A DNA stretch of 64,000 nucleotides from Pelagibacterium nitratireducens (GCF_037044555.1 NZ_CP146275.1:848501-912500); one strand, 5' to 3'. Shown: positions 46,762 to 56,861, numbered from the stretch's first letter. Numbers and translations are program-made. The notes: generated by a model not told the origin, from the sequence alone.

Positions 46762-46774
46762 ATTTTAAAGGAAA

Positions 46775-47374
46775 GTGAGCGGCTTGACCGATAGCGAAGC
46801 CCAGCTTGAAGAGCAAAAGGCAACACTTCGGCAAGAGGCCCTTGCCCGGCGTCTGGCCGTTCCCCAGGACGACCGTGCCGACGCATCCAAACTGGCGGCC
46901 GATGTCTTTCTCGAGGGCGTGCCGCTGCATTCAGATCAGATTGTCGCGCTCTATTGGCCGATCCGTGACGAGATCGATTGCAAGCCGCTTCTGACCCGGC
47001 TCATGGATTCGGGCCAGAAAATCGCCCTGCCAGTGGTGACCGGCGAGGACGAGCCGCTCGAGTTGCGGCTCTGGGAAGACGGTCAGCCGCTCTATCCCTC
47101 GGGTTTTGGAACGCTCGCTCCAGCTGAAACCGCGCCCATCGTCACACCCGATATTGTCGTCATTCCGCTTCTGGCCTTCGACAGCCTCGGTACGCGGCTG
47201 GGCTATGGCAAGGGCTATTACGACAGAACGCTCGCCGCCATGAGCAAAAAACCGCTGCTTGTCGGTTATGCGTTCTCGGCCCAGGAACTCGATTTCATTC
47301 CCCGGCTCGATCATGACCTGCCACTCGACCTGCTGGTCACCGAGACCGGCCTGCGCCGCTTCGAGGACGCATGA
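46775..47374 (+). CDS. fau: 5-formyltetrahydrofolate cyclo-ligase
   Basis: 199-residue enzyme (YgfA/MTHFS) that turns 5-formyl-THF into 5,10-methenyl-THF with ATP. The signature GYGKGYYDR is at 143-151 and LYWPIRDEID is the substrate region. The GTG at 46775 follows AAAGGAA closely; a TTG at 46784 is an alternative. It directly follows 6S RNA, the arrangement conserved from E. coli to alphaproteobacteria, and may be read through from the ssrS promoter. The next gene overlaps it by four bases. Confidence 0.93.
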   Translation: MSGLTDSEAQLEEQKATLRQEALARRLAVPQDDRADASKLAADVFLEGVPLHSDQIVALYWPIRDEIDCKPLLTRLMDSGQKIALPVVTGEDEPLELRLWEDGQPLYPSGFGTLAPAETAPIVTPDIVVIPLLAFDSLGTRLGYGKGYYDRTLAAMSKKPLLVGYAFSAQELDFIPRLDHDLPLDLLVTETGLRRFEDA

Positions 47375-48186
47375 GGCTTTTGTTTCTGGGCGACGTTATG
47401 GGGCGGGCCGGCCGGGATGTGGTGGCCGAGCGGCTTCCCGACCTGATCGAGCAATGCCGGTTCGATTTCGTCATCGTCAATGGCGAGAATGCCAGCCACG
47501 GGCGCGGCATCACCGAGGCCCATTACGAGCTGTTACGCGACGCGGGCGCCGATGTGGTGACGCTGGGCGATCATGCTTTCGACCAGCGCGAGTTGATGAC
47601 GGCAATCGAGCGCCACGACACCCTGATCCGGCCGATCAATTTTCCCCCCGGGGCGCCGGGCCGCGGCGCCACAATGATTACGGGCCGCAACGGCCATCAG
47701 GTGCTAGTGGTCAATGCGCTGGGCCGGGTGTTCATGCCGCCCATGGACGATCCGTTCCGCGCTGTCGACAATGCCATCGCCAGCTGCCCGCTGGGTGAGC
47801 AGGCCGATGCCATCGTCGTCGATTTTCACGCCGAGGCGACCTCGGAAATGCAGGGCATGGGCCATTACCTCGATGGCCGGGTTTCACTGGTGGTGGGCAC
47901 TCACACCCACATCCCGACCTCCGATCACCGCATCCTGCGCGGCGGAACGGGACTGATGAGCGATGCGGGCATGTGCGGGGATTATGACAGCGTGATCGGC
48001 ATGGAGCTCGAAGAACCCCTCAACCGGTTCGTCACCGGTTTGGCCAGGGCGCGGTTCACGCCGTCCGAGGGTGAGGCCACGCTGTGCGGCGTTGCAATCG
48101 AGACAGACAGAGGCTCGGGGCTGTGCACGCAAATCCAGCCCGTGCGTATCGGTGGGTCGCTCTCGCAAGCGCTGCCCCAATTCTGA
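47371..48186 (+). CDS. YmdB-family metallophosphoesterase
   Basis: 271 residues of the TIGR00282/YmdB family: FLGDVMGRAGR with D8, VIVNGENASHGRG, TLGDHAFDQRE, DFHAEATSEM and VVGTHTHIPTSD provide the two-metal site. Bacillus YmdB hydrolyses 2',3'-cyclic nucleotides and cAMP; the substrate here is inferred to be similar. ATG overlaps the cyclo-ligase stop by four bases, giving a tight two-gene operon. Confidence 0.92.
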   Translation: MRLLFLGDVMGRAGRDVVAERLPDLIEQCRFDFVIVNGENASHGRGITEAHYELLRDAGADVVTLGDHAFDQRELMTAIERHDTLIRPINFPPGAPGRGATMITGRNGHQVLVVNALGRVFMPPMDDPFRAVDNAIASCPLGEQADAIVVDFHAEATSEMQGMGHYLDGRVSLVVGTHTHIPTSDHRILRGGTGLMSDAGMCGDYDSVIGMELEEPLNRFVTGLARARFTPSEGEATLCGVAIETDRGSGLCTQIQPVRIGGSLSQALPQF

Positions 48187-48261
48187 GGCTTTATTTCTCC
48201 GGATCGCTCCCCTATAACCCGCCAATCTCATTTTAACGACCAAACAGGGAACTGTCCGACC

Positions 48262-49008
48262 ATGGCCGGCCATTCACAGTTCAAGAACATCATGCACCGC
48301 AAGGGCCGTCAGGACGCGGTGCGCTCGAAAATCTTTTCCAAGCTGGCGCGTGAGATCACCGTCGCCGCAAAGTCGGGCATGCCCGATCCGGCGATGAACC
48401 CGCGTTTGCGCCTGGCGGTCAACAACGCCAAGGCCCAGTCCATGCCCAAGGACAATATCGAACGCGCCATCAAGAAGGCGCAGGGCGGAGACGGCGACAA
48501 TTACGAAGAGGTCCGCTACGAGGGCTACGGCCCCGGCGGGGTTGCCGTTATCGTCGAAGCGCTCACCGACAACCGCAACCGCACGGCGTCGAACGTGCGC
48601 GCCATCTTTTCAAAGGCCGGCGGCGCAATGGGGGAATCCGGATCGGTCGCCTTCATGTTCGACCGGGTCGGGGAAATCTATTATCCCGCCAAGGCCGGTG
48701 ATGCCGATACGGTCATGGAAGCGGCCATCGAGGCCGGGGCCGAGGACGTGCAGTCCGACGAAGAGGGCCACACGATCTATTGCGCCTTTGAAGATATCGG
48801 TGAGGTTTCCACAGCGCTCGAAGCGGCTCTGGGGGAGGCCGAAAGCGTCAAGGCCGTGTTCAAGCCGCAGACCAATACGCCGGTCGATGCCGACAAGGGT
48901 GCGAGCCTGATGCGCATGATCGACAATCTCGACGACGACGACGACGTCCAGAACGTCTATGCCAATTTCGAGATGAGCGACGAGGACATGGCCAAGCTTT
49001 CGGCCTGA
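48262..49008 (+). CDS. yebC: YebC/PmpR family DNA-binding regulator or translation factor
   Basis: 248 residues with the full YebC sequence: [57 protein letters not shown] and [24 protein letters not shown]. Recent work on this family links it to translation of proline-rich stretches, and earlier work to transcription control. It precedes the ruvCAB operon as in many bacteria, here with a GGDEF gene placed between on the other strand. Confidence 0.95.
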   Translation: MAGHSQFKNIMHRKGRQDAVRSKIFSKLAREITVAAKSGMPDPAMNPRLRLAVNNAKAQSMPKDNIERAIKKAQGGDGDNYEEVRYEGYGPGGVAVIVEALTDNRNRTASNVRAIFSKAGGAMGESGSVAFMFDRVGEIYYPAKAGDADTVMEAAIEAGAEDVQSDEEGHTIYCAFEDIGEVSTALEAALGEAESVKAVFKPQTNTPVDADKGASLMRMIDNLDDDDDVQNVYANFEMSDEDMAKLSA

Positions 49009-49028
49009 CCGGCGCAAATGCTGTATTG

Positions 49029-49055
49029 AGAGGCGGCCCTGACGGCCGCCTTTTT
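49029..49055. terminator. Terminator after yebC
   Basis: GGCGGCC-CTGAC-GGCCGCC-type stem followed by TTTTT, in the short gap to the convergent GGDEF gene. Confidence 0.88.
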
Positions 49056-49879
49056 CATGCGATGCGTTTGACTTCCTGCCCGCGATAGACCAGCCCGGTC
49101 GGCTCTTTGATCGCCGTGGTCGCTGTGGGGCGGGGCAGCAGCACCACGAGGCTGACGCCGTTGCGTCCGGATTCCTTGACCTTGTAAAGCTGTTCGTCGG
49201 CGCTTTTGAAGATGACGCCAAAATCGACCGGTTCGGCGGCAACGGCGCCGCCTATGCTCACCGACAGGACGCAGGCCTTGGTGCCTGCCGCATCGAATTC
49301 GATCATCTGGACCGATTGGCGAATGGTCTCGGCGGTGCGCTGGGCCTGTTCGGCATTGGCCGCGGGAAGAAAGACGCCGAATTCCTCGCCGCCGAGCCGG
49401 CCGATGATATCGAGGGACCCGACCGAGGAGCGGATGGCGGCGACGATGAGCTTGAGCGCGGTATCTCCACTGGCATGGCCGTAACGGTCGTTGATCGATT
49501 TGAAGTGATCGGCGTCGATGACAAGCAGCGTGCCGCCGCCGGCCTGCTCGTCGGCCAGAGCAAGGCTGACCGCATCGACGAAGGCGCCATGATTGAGGCA
49601 ATTGGTCAGGCTGTCGCGCGCCGCTGCCGCCTCGAGCCTGTCATAGGCCATCTGCAGTTCGAACTGACGGACAGACAGGTAGAAAACCATCGGGCCGCCC
49701 AGCGCGAGCGGGGCGATGATGGCAACGATCAGACCGATTTGGCCGATGCCCTGGGAGAACACTTCGAGAATGATGTAGGAAATCACCACTGAAATCACGA
49801 CGGCGACCGCCATGTGACCGAGCGTGCGTCCAATGATGCCCGCCCAGGCCTGCCGAGGCAGTCTGAATTCTCGTGCCAT
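49055..49879 (-). CDS. Membrane-bound diguanylate cyclase (GGDEF)
   Basis: 274 residues: two membrane helices (about 21-41 and 47-70), a linker helix (QFELQMAYDRLEAAAARDSLT) and a GGDEF domain with NDRYGHASGDTALK and the active GGEEF (163-167). There is no RxxD inhibitory site before the GGEEF, so product inhibition through that site is unlikely. No EAL domain. It makes cyclic di-GMP; the input signal is not apparent. It lies between yebC and ruvC on the opposite strand. Confidence 0.92.
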   Translation of the reverse strand: MAREFRLPRQAWAGIIGRTLGHMAVAVVISVVISYIILEVFSQGIGQIGLIVAIIAPLALGGPMVFYLSVRQFELQMAYDRLEAAAARDSLTNCLNHGAFVDAVSLALADEQAGGGTLLVIDADHFKSINDRYGHASGDTALKLIVAAIRSSVGSLDIIGRLGGEEFGVFLPAANAEQAQRTAETIRQSVQMIEFDAAGTKACVLSVSIGGAVAAEPVDFGVIFKSADEQLYKVKESGRNGVSLVVLLPRPTATTAIKEPTGLVYRGQEVKRIA

Positions 49880-50063
49880 GGATATGTACCGAAAGTATTT
49901 GCGCCCGGGGGCAACCTAGCGGGTAAGGGGTGAACACAATCTTGCCGGGAACGGGAAAATTGGAGCCGCGCCGGATATTGTGAAGTCGGGGGATAAGATG
50001 GGGATGTTTTTGGTTTGTTCACTTTGCGCTTGGTAGGCTGATGGGAACGGGCTAATTTGGGGC

Positions 50064-50567
50064 ATGTTGAATATCGTGCGAATCATGGGGATCGATCCGG
50101 GGCTGCGGCGCACCGGCTGGGGCATCATCGAGGCTGAGGGAAACCGTCTGCGGTTTATCGCCTGCGGGGTTCTGACGCCGGCCGTCGACCAGGAGCTTTC
50201 CCTGCGCCTCGTCCATCTCCACGAAGGGCTGATGCGGCTGATCGCCGAACATCACCCGGCCGAGGCCGCCGTGGAGGAAACCTTTGTCAATGCCGGCGCG
50301 CGTTCCACGCTGCTGCTCGGACAGGCGCGCGGCATTGCGGTGATGACTCCGGCTTCAATGGGTCTTCCGGTGGGTGAATATTCGGCCAACCTGGTCAAGA
50401 AATCGGTGGTCGGGACTGGGCACGCGGAAAAAAAGCAGATCGAATTGATGGTCAAGACACTGATGCCCGCCGCCAATTTTAAATCGGCCGACGCGGCTGA
50501 TGCCCTGGCAATCGCCATTTGCCATGCCCACCATCGTCAACACCGCAAACTGGCAAAGAGCGCATGA
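50064..50567 (+). CDS. ruvC: Holliday junction resolvase RuvC
   Basis: 167-residue endodeoxyribonuclease that cuts Holliday junctions as a dimer. The catalytic acids are D11 in GIDPG, E71 in VEETF and the aspartates of SADAADALA (143-147). The ATG at 50064 is used; an ATG at 50085 would remove seven residues. TGA overlaps the ruvA ATG (ATGA). Confidence 0.96.
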   Translation: MLNIVRIMGIDPGLRRTGWGIIEAEGNRLRFIACGVLTPAVDQELSLRLVHLHEGLMRLIAEHHPAEAAVEETFVNAGARSTLLLGQARGIAVMTPASMGLPVGEYSANLVKKSVVGTGHAEKKQIELMVKTLMPAANFKSADAADALAIAICHAHHRQHRKLAKSA

Positions 50568-51181
50568 TCGGCAAACTCAAGGGCATCATCGAAACGCTCG
50601 GCGATGACACCGCGCTGATCGACGTCAATGGCGTGTGTTACGAAGCCCATTGCTCGGGCCGCACCCTGCAGGCGCTGCCCCGGGTGGGCGAAGCGGCCGT
50701 GCTGTTTATTGAAATGATCGTGCGCGAGGACATGATCCGGCTTTACGGTTTTGCCACCGAGGGTGAAAAGAACTGGTTCAAATTGTTGATGACCGTTCAG
50801 GGCGTTGGCTCACGCGTCGCGCTGGGCATTTTGTCGATCCTTTCGCCTTCCGATCTTTCCTCGGCCATCGCGCTCCAGGACAAGGCCATGGTGGGCCGCG
50901 CATCCGGGGTCGGCCCCAAGCTGGCCCAGCGCATCGTGTCCGAGCTCAAGGGCAAGGTTCCCGCCGGTGTCGCCATCGATGCAGGAGCGATGGGCCTGCA
51001 GACCGCTTTGGGCGAAGGGCTCGCCACGGGCAATGTGTCGGATGCCGTCTCGGCACTGGTCAATCTGGGCTACGGACAGGCGCAGGCCTCAAGCGCGCTG
51101 GCGCGGGTCGTGGCCAAAGAGGGCGAGGACACGCCCACCGAAAAGCTCATCCGGCTGGGGCTGCGGGAATTGAGTTCGTGA
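50564..51181 (+). CDS. ruvA: Holliday junction branch migration protein RuvA
   Basis: 205 residues: OB-fold start [15 protein letters not shown], helix-hairpin-helix segments ([33 protein letters not shown]) and the C-terminal RuvB-binding domain ([23 protein letters not shown]). Tetramers hold the four-way junction. Translation is coupled to ruvC by a four-base overlap. Confidence 0.96.
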   Translation: MIGKLKGIIETLGDDTALIDVNGVCYEAHCSGRTLQALPRVGEAAVLFIEMIVREDMIRLYGFATEGEKNWFKLLMTVQGVGSRVALGILSILSPSDLSSAIALQDKAMVGRASGVGPKLAQRIVSELKGKVPAGVAIDAGAMGLQTALGEGLATGNVSDAVSALVNLGYGQAQASSALARVVAKEGEDTPTEKLIRLGLRELSS

Positions 51182-51222
51182 GGTCCGTTGCAATCGGGCG
51201 CCGGGGGCAATAGCAAACCAAT

Positions 51223-52263
51223 ATGACCGATCTCACCAATGCCGCTGAAGGCCGCGACGACAGTCTCGATGTTTCCCTGCGCCCCTCGGGGTTTTCCGAG
51301 TTTATCGGGCAGGAGGCGGCGCGCGCCAATCTGCAGGTGTTCATCGAAGCCGCAAAGCAGCGGCAGGCGGCACTTGATCATGTGTTGTTCGTCGGCCCGC
51401 CAGGGCTGGGCAAGACCACGCTCGCCCAGATCATTTCGCGCGAGCTTGGCGTAGGCTTTCGCGCCACGTCCGGTCCGGTCATCGCCAAGGCGGGGGATCT
51501 GGCCGCGCTTTTGACCAATCTCGAAGAGCGCGACGTCTTGTTCATCGACGAAATCCACCGTCTCAGCCCGGCGGTCGAGGAAATTCTCTATCCGGCGATG
51601 GAGGATTTCCAGCTCGATCTGATCATCGGGGAGGGCCCGGCGGCGCGCTCGGTGCGGATCGATCTGGCCAAGTTCACCCTTGTGGGCGCAACGACCCGGG
51701 CCGGACTTTTGACCACACCCTTGCGCGACCGGTTCGGCATTCCGGTGCGATTGAATTTTTACACGCCCCAAGAGCTGGTCCAGATCGTCGAGCGCGGTGC
51801 GCGGCTGATGGGCATGGCCATGACCTCGGACGGCGCGCTGGAAGTCGCTCGCCGCTCGCGCGGCACGCCGCGCATTGCGGGGCGTCTGTTGCGCCGGGTC
51901 ACCGATTTCGCGCTTGTCGAGGGTGCGGCCGAGATCAACCGCAAGGTCGCCGACAAGGCGCTGTTGCGGCTCGATGTCGATGCCAGGGGGCTCGATCAGC
52001 TCGACCGGCGCTATCTTACGACAATTGCCGAATTTTATGGCGGCGGGCCGGTCGGCATCGAAACCATTTCGGCCGCGCTGTCCGAACCGCGCGATGCCAT
52101 CGAGGAAATCGTTGAGCCCTATCTCATCCAGCAGGGGTTCATCCAGCGCACCCCGCGTGGACGGATGATGACGGCGCTCTCTTTCCAGCACATGGGCTAT
52201 GCCGTCCCGCAGGGCTTTGCCGGCCTGCAGGCGAGCCTGTTCGAGGAGGAGAGCGGGGAGTGA
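51223..52263 (+). CDS. ruvB: Holliday junction branch migration helicase RuvB
   Basis: 346-residue AAA+ motor: Walker [10 protein letters not shown] (58-66), Walker [10 protein letters not shown], sensor [18 protein letters not shown] with the arginine finger, and a winged-helix C-terminus (TPRGRMMT). Drives branch migration with RuvA. The stop overlaps the ybgC GTG (GTGA). Confidence 0.97.
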   Translation: MTDLTNAAEGRDDSLDVSLRPSGFSEFIGQEAARANLQVFIEAAKQRQAALDHVLFVGPPGLGKTTLAQIISRELGVGFRATSGPVIAKAGDLAALLTNLEERDVLFIDEIHRLSPAVEEILYPAMEDFQLDLIIGEGPAARSVRIDLAKFTLVGATTRAGLLTTPLRDRFGIPVRLNFYTPQELVQIVERGARLMGMAMTSDGALEVARRSRGTPRIAGRLLRRVTDFALVEGAAEINRKVADKALLRLDVDARGLDQLDRRYLTTIAEFYGGGPVGIETISAALSEPRDAIEEIVEPYLIQQGFIQRTPRGRMMTALSFQHMGYAVPQGFAGLQASLFEEESGE

Positions 52264-52685
52264 GCGTTTTCGGCGGCGAAATCGGGGCCGATGGCCTCCA
52301 CCGCTTTCCGGTGCGGGTCTATTTCGAGGACACCGATTTTTCCACCAATGTCTATCACGCCGCGTATCTGAAATTTTTCGAGCGGGCACGGACCGAATTT
52401 TTGCGCGCCCATGGCATCCATCACTCTCAATTGATCGCCGAGGGCCTCGCCTTCGCGGTGCGTGAAATGACCATTTCCTACGACAGACCCGCCCGTATCG
52501 ACGATCTGCTCGAGGTCACAACGGAAATGGCCGCGGCCGGCGGGGCGCGGTTTGCTCTGGCGCAATCGATAAAGCGCGACGCAGAAATCATCTGTCGGGC
52601 GCAGGTCCAGGCGGTTTTGCTCAACGCCGCGGGGCGGCCGGTCCGCCTGCCAGCAGCCCTTCGCGCCCTACTTGATCGGCGTTGA
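52260..52685 (+). CDS. ybgC: YbgC-family acyl-CoA thioesterase
   Basis: 141-residue hot-dog thioesterase. [24 protein letters not shown] is the family motif with catalytic D26; most members have AGG where this one has FST. It is the usual first gene of the tol-pal cluster. The GTG start overlaps the ruvB stop by four bases, which links recombination and envelope genes in one transcript. In E. coli the role in Tol-Pal function is dispensable. Confidence 0.93.
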   Translation: MSVFGGEIGADGLHRFPVRVYFEDTDFSTNVYHAAYLKFFERARTEFLRAHGIHHSQLIAEGLAFAVREMTISYDRPARIDDLLEVTTEMAAAGGARFALAQSIKRDAEIICRAQVQAVLLNAAGRPVRLPAALRALLDRR

Positions 52686-52793
52686 GCGCTTCTTAACCTT
52701 TCCTTGACCATAAATGGGGCAAGCGGCCCTGCTGCGTCGCGGTGACCCGATCGCGGGCATTTGTCGAAATTCAACCTGCGTCGCTTTGACGAC

Positions 52794-52813
52794 GAAAAGT
52801 GGGACCACTTTTC
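52794..52813. repeat. Short palindromic repeat between ybgC and tolQ
   Basis: Perfect 9-bp arms GAAAAGTGG and CCACTTTTC separated by GA. The motif resembles the abundant AAAAGTGGGAACC-type intergenic palindromes of rhizobia and relatives. It lies in the 230-base gap before tolQ, which otherwise holds only likely promoter sequence. Confidence 0.6.
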
Positions 52814-52915
52814 TGCACGCGGCGTTAATTTTGACAAATTTGACCGCGATTGCATCGGGTGTTGCTGGCGGCGGGGCACCCATCGGCAAGGTTTTTTCTC
52901 CGAGGAACACTCATA

Positions 52916-53629
52916 ATGGAAGCTATGGACGCAGTGGGCAGCGCGGCGGCGCACACCGATTTTTCGCCCATCGGCCTGTTTCTGATGGCCGACATCGTCG
53001 TCAAGCTGGTGATGCTCGGCCTTCTGGCCGCGTCGATCTGGTGCTGGGCCATCATCATCGACAAATCGCTCAAATTCACCCGCGTGCGGTCGGACATGAA
53101 CCAGTTCGAAAAGACCTTCTGGTCGGGCCAGTCGCTCGAAGAGCTCTATCAGACGCTCTCCCAGCGCCCCACCAGCGGGCTGGCGGCGGTGTTCGTTGCA
53201 GCGATGAAGGAATGGAAGCGCAGCCACGAACAGAACGCCTCGAGTTATGTCGGCGTGCAGGCGCGGCTCGACAAGGTGCTCGACGTGGCCATCGCGCGCG
53301 AAAGCGAACAGCTTGAAAGCCGGCTTTCGTTTCTGGCGACCGTGGGCTCGGCGGCCCCGTTTATCGGCTTGTTCGGCACCGTCTGGGGCATCATGAACGC
53401 CTTTTCGTCCATTGCGGCCTCGCAAAGCGCCAGCCTTGGCGTTGTCGCCGGCCCCATCGCCGAAGCGCTTTTTGCCACGGCCATCGGCCTTGTGGCGGCC
53501 ATTCCGGCGGTTATCGCCTACAACAAGCTCTCGGGCGATGCCAACAAGCTGGTTGGCCGGCTTGAAGGCTTTGCCGATGAATTCGCGGCCATTCTGGGCC
53601 GCCAGCTCGAAGCGCGGAGCCGCAAATAA
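52916..53629 (+). CDS. tolQ: Tol-Pal proton channel protein TolQ
   Basis: 237 residues with three membrane helices (VVKLVMLGLLAASIWCWAIII, then two in LATVGSAAPFIGLFGTVWGIM and GPIAEALFATAIGLVAAIPAVIAYN). With TolR it forms the proton-driven motor that energises TolA at the division site. GAGGAA precedes the ATG at 52916. The ATG of tolR overlaps its stop. Confidence 0.95.
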   Translation: MEAMDAVGSAAAHTDFSPIGLFLMADIVVKLVMLGLLAASIWCWAIIIDKSLKFTRVRSDMNQFEKTFWSGQSLEELYQTLSQRPTSGLAAVFVAAMKEWKRSHEQNASSYVGVQARLDKVLDVAIARESEQLESRLSFLATVGSAAPFIGLFGTVWGIMNAFSSIAASQSASLGVVAGPIAEALFATAIGLVAAIPAVIAYNKLSGDANKLVGRLEGFADEFAAILGRQLEARSRK

Positions 53630-54087
53630 TGGGCATGGGTGTTGCAGGCGGAAGCGGGGGCGGACGCCGCCGCCGTCGCGGCCAGCGCAGGGCCATGATG
53701 AGCGAAATCAACGTCACGCCCTTTGTGGACGTGGTGCTGGTGCTGCTCATCGTGTTCATGGTCGCCGCTCCGATGATGACGGCGGGGGTCGCGGTCGATC
53801 TGCCGCAGTCATCGGCGGGCGAGTTGCAGACGCCGCGCACCCCGATCATGGTTTCGGTTACCCCCGAGGGTGAGATTTTTGTCGATGACGAGCCGGTGGT
53901 GTCTTCCGCGCTGGTGGACGCCGTTTCCGCGCTCGCGGAATCGACTGAAGACCGGATTTATGTGCGGGGAGACACCTCTGCCAGCTACGGCACCGTGATG
54001 GACGTCATGGGCACGCTTTCGTCGGCCGGATATTCGCGTATCGGATTGATCACGCAGCAGCCGACTGCCGACAGCTCGGGGCAATAG
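53629..54087 (+). CDS. tolR: Tol-Pal motor protein TolR
   Basis: 152 residues: a Gly/Arg-rich cytoplasmic start, one membrane helix with the essential aspartate (VTPFVDVVLVLLIVFMV) and the ExbD/TolR periplasmic domain (LPQSSAGELQTPRTPIMVSV, RIYVRGDTSASYGTVMDVMGTL). Overlaps the tolQ stop by one base (TAATG) and precedes tolA by three bases. Confidence 0.95.
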   Translation: MGMGVAGGSGGGRRRRRGQRRAMMSEINVTPFVDVVLVLLIVFMVAAPMMTAGVAVDLPQSSAGELQTPRTPIMVSVTPEGEIFVDDEPVVSSALVDAVSALAESTEDRIYVRGDTSASYGTVMDVMGTLSSAGYSRIGLITQQPTADSSGQ

Positions 54088-54090
54088 TCC

Positions 54091-55200
54091 ATGCGGATCG
54101 GGACCACCGTATCGGTCGTCGGCCATATCGCCATTATCGGGCTCACCCTCGTGCAGCTCTCGAGCGTCGAGCGGCTCGATCCGAACATGGATTCGGCGAT
54201 TTCGGTCGATCTCGTCCCGATTTCGGAATTTTCAAATATCCAGGCGGGCAACCTGCAAAGCGAGATCGTCGAGACCGAAACACCGTCGGCCGTCGATACC
54301 GAAACCGAGGCCGAGCTTGCCGAGCGCACCGGCAACACCGAAGAAGATCAGCCCAACCCCGAAATTTCCGATACCCCGTCTCCAGCGCCCACTATTGAGA
54401 CAGCGCCGGCGCCCGAACCTGCTCCGGAACCCGAGCCGGAGCCTGAACCTCAACCGGAACCCGAGCCCACGCCGCCGCCCACCCCGGCGCCGCGTCCCGA
54501 GCCCACGCCGGAACCCGAACCGGCTCCCGAGCCTGAGCCGACGCCCGCACCAGAGCCAGAGCCCGCGCCTGAACCTGTTCCGGAGCCAGAACCTGAGCCG
54601 GAGCCGGAACCAGAGCCGGAGCCCGAACCAGAGCCCGAACCTGAACCCGAGCCAACTCCCGAGCCGGAGCCTGTTGCGCCGGTACCGCCGCAGGTCACGT
54701 CGTCGGTGTCGCAACTGCGCGAGCAGTTTGCCGAGGCGCAGCGTCAGCCCGAGCCTAGCCCAACGCCGCAGGAGCCCTCCAGCCAGGTGTCCGATGACAT
54801 TGCCGACCGCATCGGCGATCTGATCAATGAGGAAACCTCACGCGGGGCCACAACAGGCGAAGGTGGGCAATCCTCGTTGGGAGCGCCCAGCGGTCAGTCT
54901 GCGACGCTCACCCAGTCCGAGCAATCGGCGCTGGCCGCTGCCATGCGCCGCTGCTGGACGCCGCCGCCGGGCGCGCTCAGCGTGCCGGGGCTTACGGTGC
55001 GGGTTTTGGTTACGTTCAACCGGGACGGGTCGGTTTCAGCGACTGAAATCCGCTCGGCGCTGACCGACGATCTCATGCGTTCCACAGCGTTTGCCGCCCA
55101 GCGGGCCGTTGAGCGCTGCGGTCCCTATACGATGCTGCCGGCAGAAAAATACGACAGCTGGCGGCAGGTGGACGTGACGTTCGATCCGCGCGACCTTTAA
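54091..55200 (+). CDS. tolA: TolA, with a Pro-Glu repeat spacer
   Basis: 369 residues: N-terminal membrane anchor ([19 protein letters not shown]), a spacer dominated by about 90 residues of PEPE-type repeats (roughly 103-195, encoded 54397-54676), and a C-terminal TonB-like domain ([39 protein letters not shown]). In E. coli the spacer is an Ala/Lys-rich helix, so here the rod is a stiff polyproline-like one. TolA spans the periplasm and pulls on Pal/TolB. Such a protein needs EF-P for translation. Confidence 0.92.
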   Translation: MRIGTTVSVVGHIAIIGLTLVQLSSVERLDPNMDSAISVDLVPISEFSNIQAGNLQSEIVETETPSAVDTETEAELAERTGNTEEDQPNPEISDTPSPAPTIETAPAPEPAPEPEPEPEPQPEPEPTPPPTPAPRPEPTPEPEPAPEPEPTPAPEPEPAPEPVPEPEPEPEPEPEPEPEPEPEPEPEPTPEPEPVAPVPPQVTSSVSQLREQFAEAQRQPEPSPTPQEPSSQVSDDIADRIGDLINEETSRGATTGEGGQSSLGAPSGQSATLTQSEQSALAAAMRRCWTPPPGALSVPGLTVRVLVTFNRDGSVSATEIRSALTDDLMRSTAFAAQRAVERCGPYTMLPAEKYDSWRQVDVTFDPRDL

Positions 55201-55366
55201 CCGAGCGACATCAATGCGTGGCCAAAATGCAATAACGAGTGCAAAACTGACCTCTCACCGATATTCGGACATGATTTGCCGATAATCGGGGCAACCTCAA
55301 TTTGGCCTCTCCGATTGACCCTTCGGATCGAGGCGGCGGCACAGGCCGTCAAACATGGAGACTGAC

Positions 55367-56683
55367 GTGGAAAACATTTCGATGACCCGCAGGACTGCGC
55401 TCAGGCTGGGACTTTCCGGCGCCGCGATGATGGCCGCAAGTCCGGTGCTGGCGCAATTGCAGATCACGGTGACGGGCGGCAATTTCACGCCCATGCCCAT
55501 CGCCATCCCCAATTTCGCCTCCGCCGATGCGGCTTTCGGGGCCGAGGTGGCGCAGGTGGTGCGCAACAATTTGACCAATTCGGGCCTGTTCCGGCTGGTC
55601 GATCCGGCCGGATACCCCGCCCAGGTGGGCGATCCCAGCCAGACCCCCGATTTCCCCGCCTGGCGCTCGACGGGCGCGGACGCGGTGATCATGGCGGACG
55701 CTAACCGCGCGGAACAGATCCAGTCGAGCCTGCGGTTGTGGGACACGACGGCGGGCGCGCAGGTAACGGGAAAATCATACGGTACGGACGCAAGCTCATG
55801 GCGCCGTATCGCCCATATCGCATCGGACGCGGTCTACACGGGGCTGACCGGGGAAACGGGCTATTTCGACTCCCGCGTCGTGTTCGTGGCCGAAAGCGGC
55901 CCGCGCGCCAACCGCGTCCGGCGGCTGGCCATCATGGATCAGGACGGCGCCAATATCCGCTATCTCAGCGATGGCGCCCAGCAGATCCTTACCCCGCGCA
56001 TGTCGCCCGACGGCCAGCTCATTGCCTATATGGTCCTGGACGGCCCGACCTCTTCAGGCATTTTCGTTGTGAACATGGCGACAGGCCAGGCACAGTCCAT
56101 CGGCCAGTTCGGACAGATGAGCTTTGCCCCGCGTTTTTCGCCCGATGGTCGCCGGTTGGTGTTCTCGGTCAGCAATGGCGCGGTCACCAATATCTACGCG
56201 ATGGATCTGGGGGGCAGTCAGCCTCAGCAGCTCACCACGGGCTCGGCCATCGACACCTCGCCCTCCTACTCGCCGGATGGGCAGCGTCTTGCGTTCGAAT
56301 CCGATCGGGGCGGGCGTCCGCAAATTTACGTGATGTCGGCGGCCGGTGGTGGCGCGGAACGGATTTCGTATGGCGACGGGTCCTATTCGACCCCGGTCTG
56401 GTCGCCCAAGGGCGATCTGATCGCCTTTACCCGCCAGTCGGGTGGCCAGTTCTCGATCGGCATCATGGGACCGGATGGATCGGGTGAGCGTATCCTTGCC
56501 ACTTCCTACCACGCCGAGGGGCCCACATGGGCGCCCAATGGCCGGGTCTTGATGTATTTCCGTGACCCCGGTGGCAATGACGGTTCCCAGCTTTATTCCA
56601 TCGACATCTGGGGCCGTAACGAGCGGCGCGTTCCCACCGAGGGCTTCGCGTCCGATCCGGCCTGGGGCCCGCTGTTGTCGTAA
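55367..56683 (+). CDS. tolB: Tol-Pal periplasmic protein TolB
   Basis: 438 residues: exported N-terminal domain (FRLVDPAGYPAQVGDPSQTPDFPAWRSTGADAVI) and a six-bladed beta-propeller made of repeats with SPDGQ or SPDGR (for example MSPDGQLIAYMV, FSPDGRRLVFSV, YSPDGQRLAFES). It docks with Pal and TolA. The signal peptide has a twin arginine (TRRTALRLGLSGAAMMAASPVLA). The GTG at 55367 lies six bases after GGAGA; ATG 55355 and 55382 are alternatives. Confidence 0.94.
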   Translation: MENISMTRRTALRLGLSGAAMMAASPVLAQLQITVTGGNFTPMPIAIPNFASADAAFGAEVAQVVRNNLTNSGLFRLVDPAGYPAQVGDPSQTPDFPAWRSTGADAVIMADANRAEQIQSSLRLWDTTAGAQVTGKSYGTDASSWRRIAHIASDAVYTGLTGETGYFDSRVVFVAESGPRANRVRRLAIMDQDGANIRYLSDGAQQILTPRMSPDGQLIAYMVLDGPTSSGIFVVNMATGQAQSIGQFGQMSFAPRFSPDGRRLVFSVSNGAVTNIYAMDLGGSQPQQLTTGSAIDTSPSYSPDGQRLAFESDRGGRPQIYVMSAAGGGAERISYGDGSYSTPVWSPKGDLIAFTRQSGGQFSIGIMGPDGSGERILATSYHAEGPTWAPNGRVLMYFRDPGGNDGSQLYSIDIWGRNERRVPTEGFASDPAWGPLLS

Positions 56684-56709
56684 TGGCCATTGCAGTCGTG
56701 CAACACATG

Positions 56710-56738
56710 CAAGGCGTCCTGTTTCGGGACGCCTTTTT
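56710..56738 (+). terminator. Terminator after tolB
   Basis: AAGGCGTCC and GGGACGCCTT arms with a short loop, followed by TTTTT. Confidence 0.88.
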
Positions 56739-56861
56739 GCCGGGCAGATGCCGCAATTGCGCCCGATTAGCACAAGATTAACTATGCCCACACACGCGCG
56801 ATTAAGATAACGCGCTGTAAAAATGCTAACCACAATTTTCCGGTTCTGGAGCTTTTTCGCT

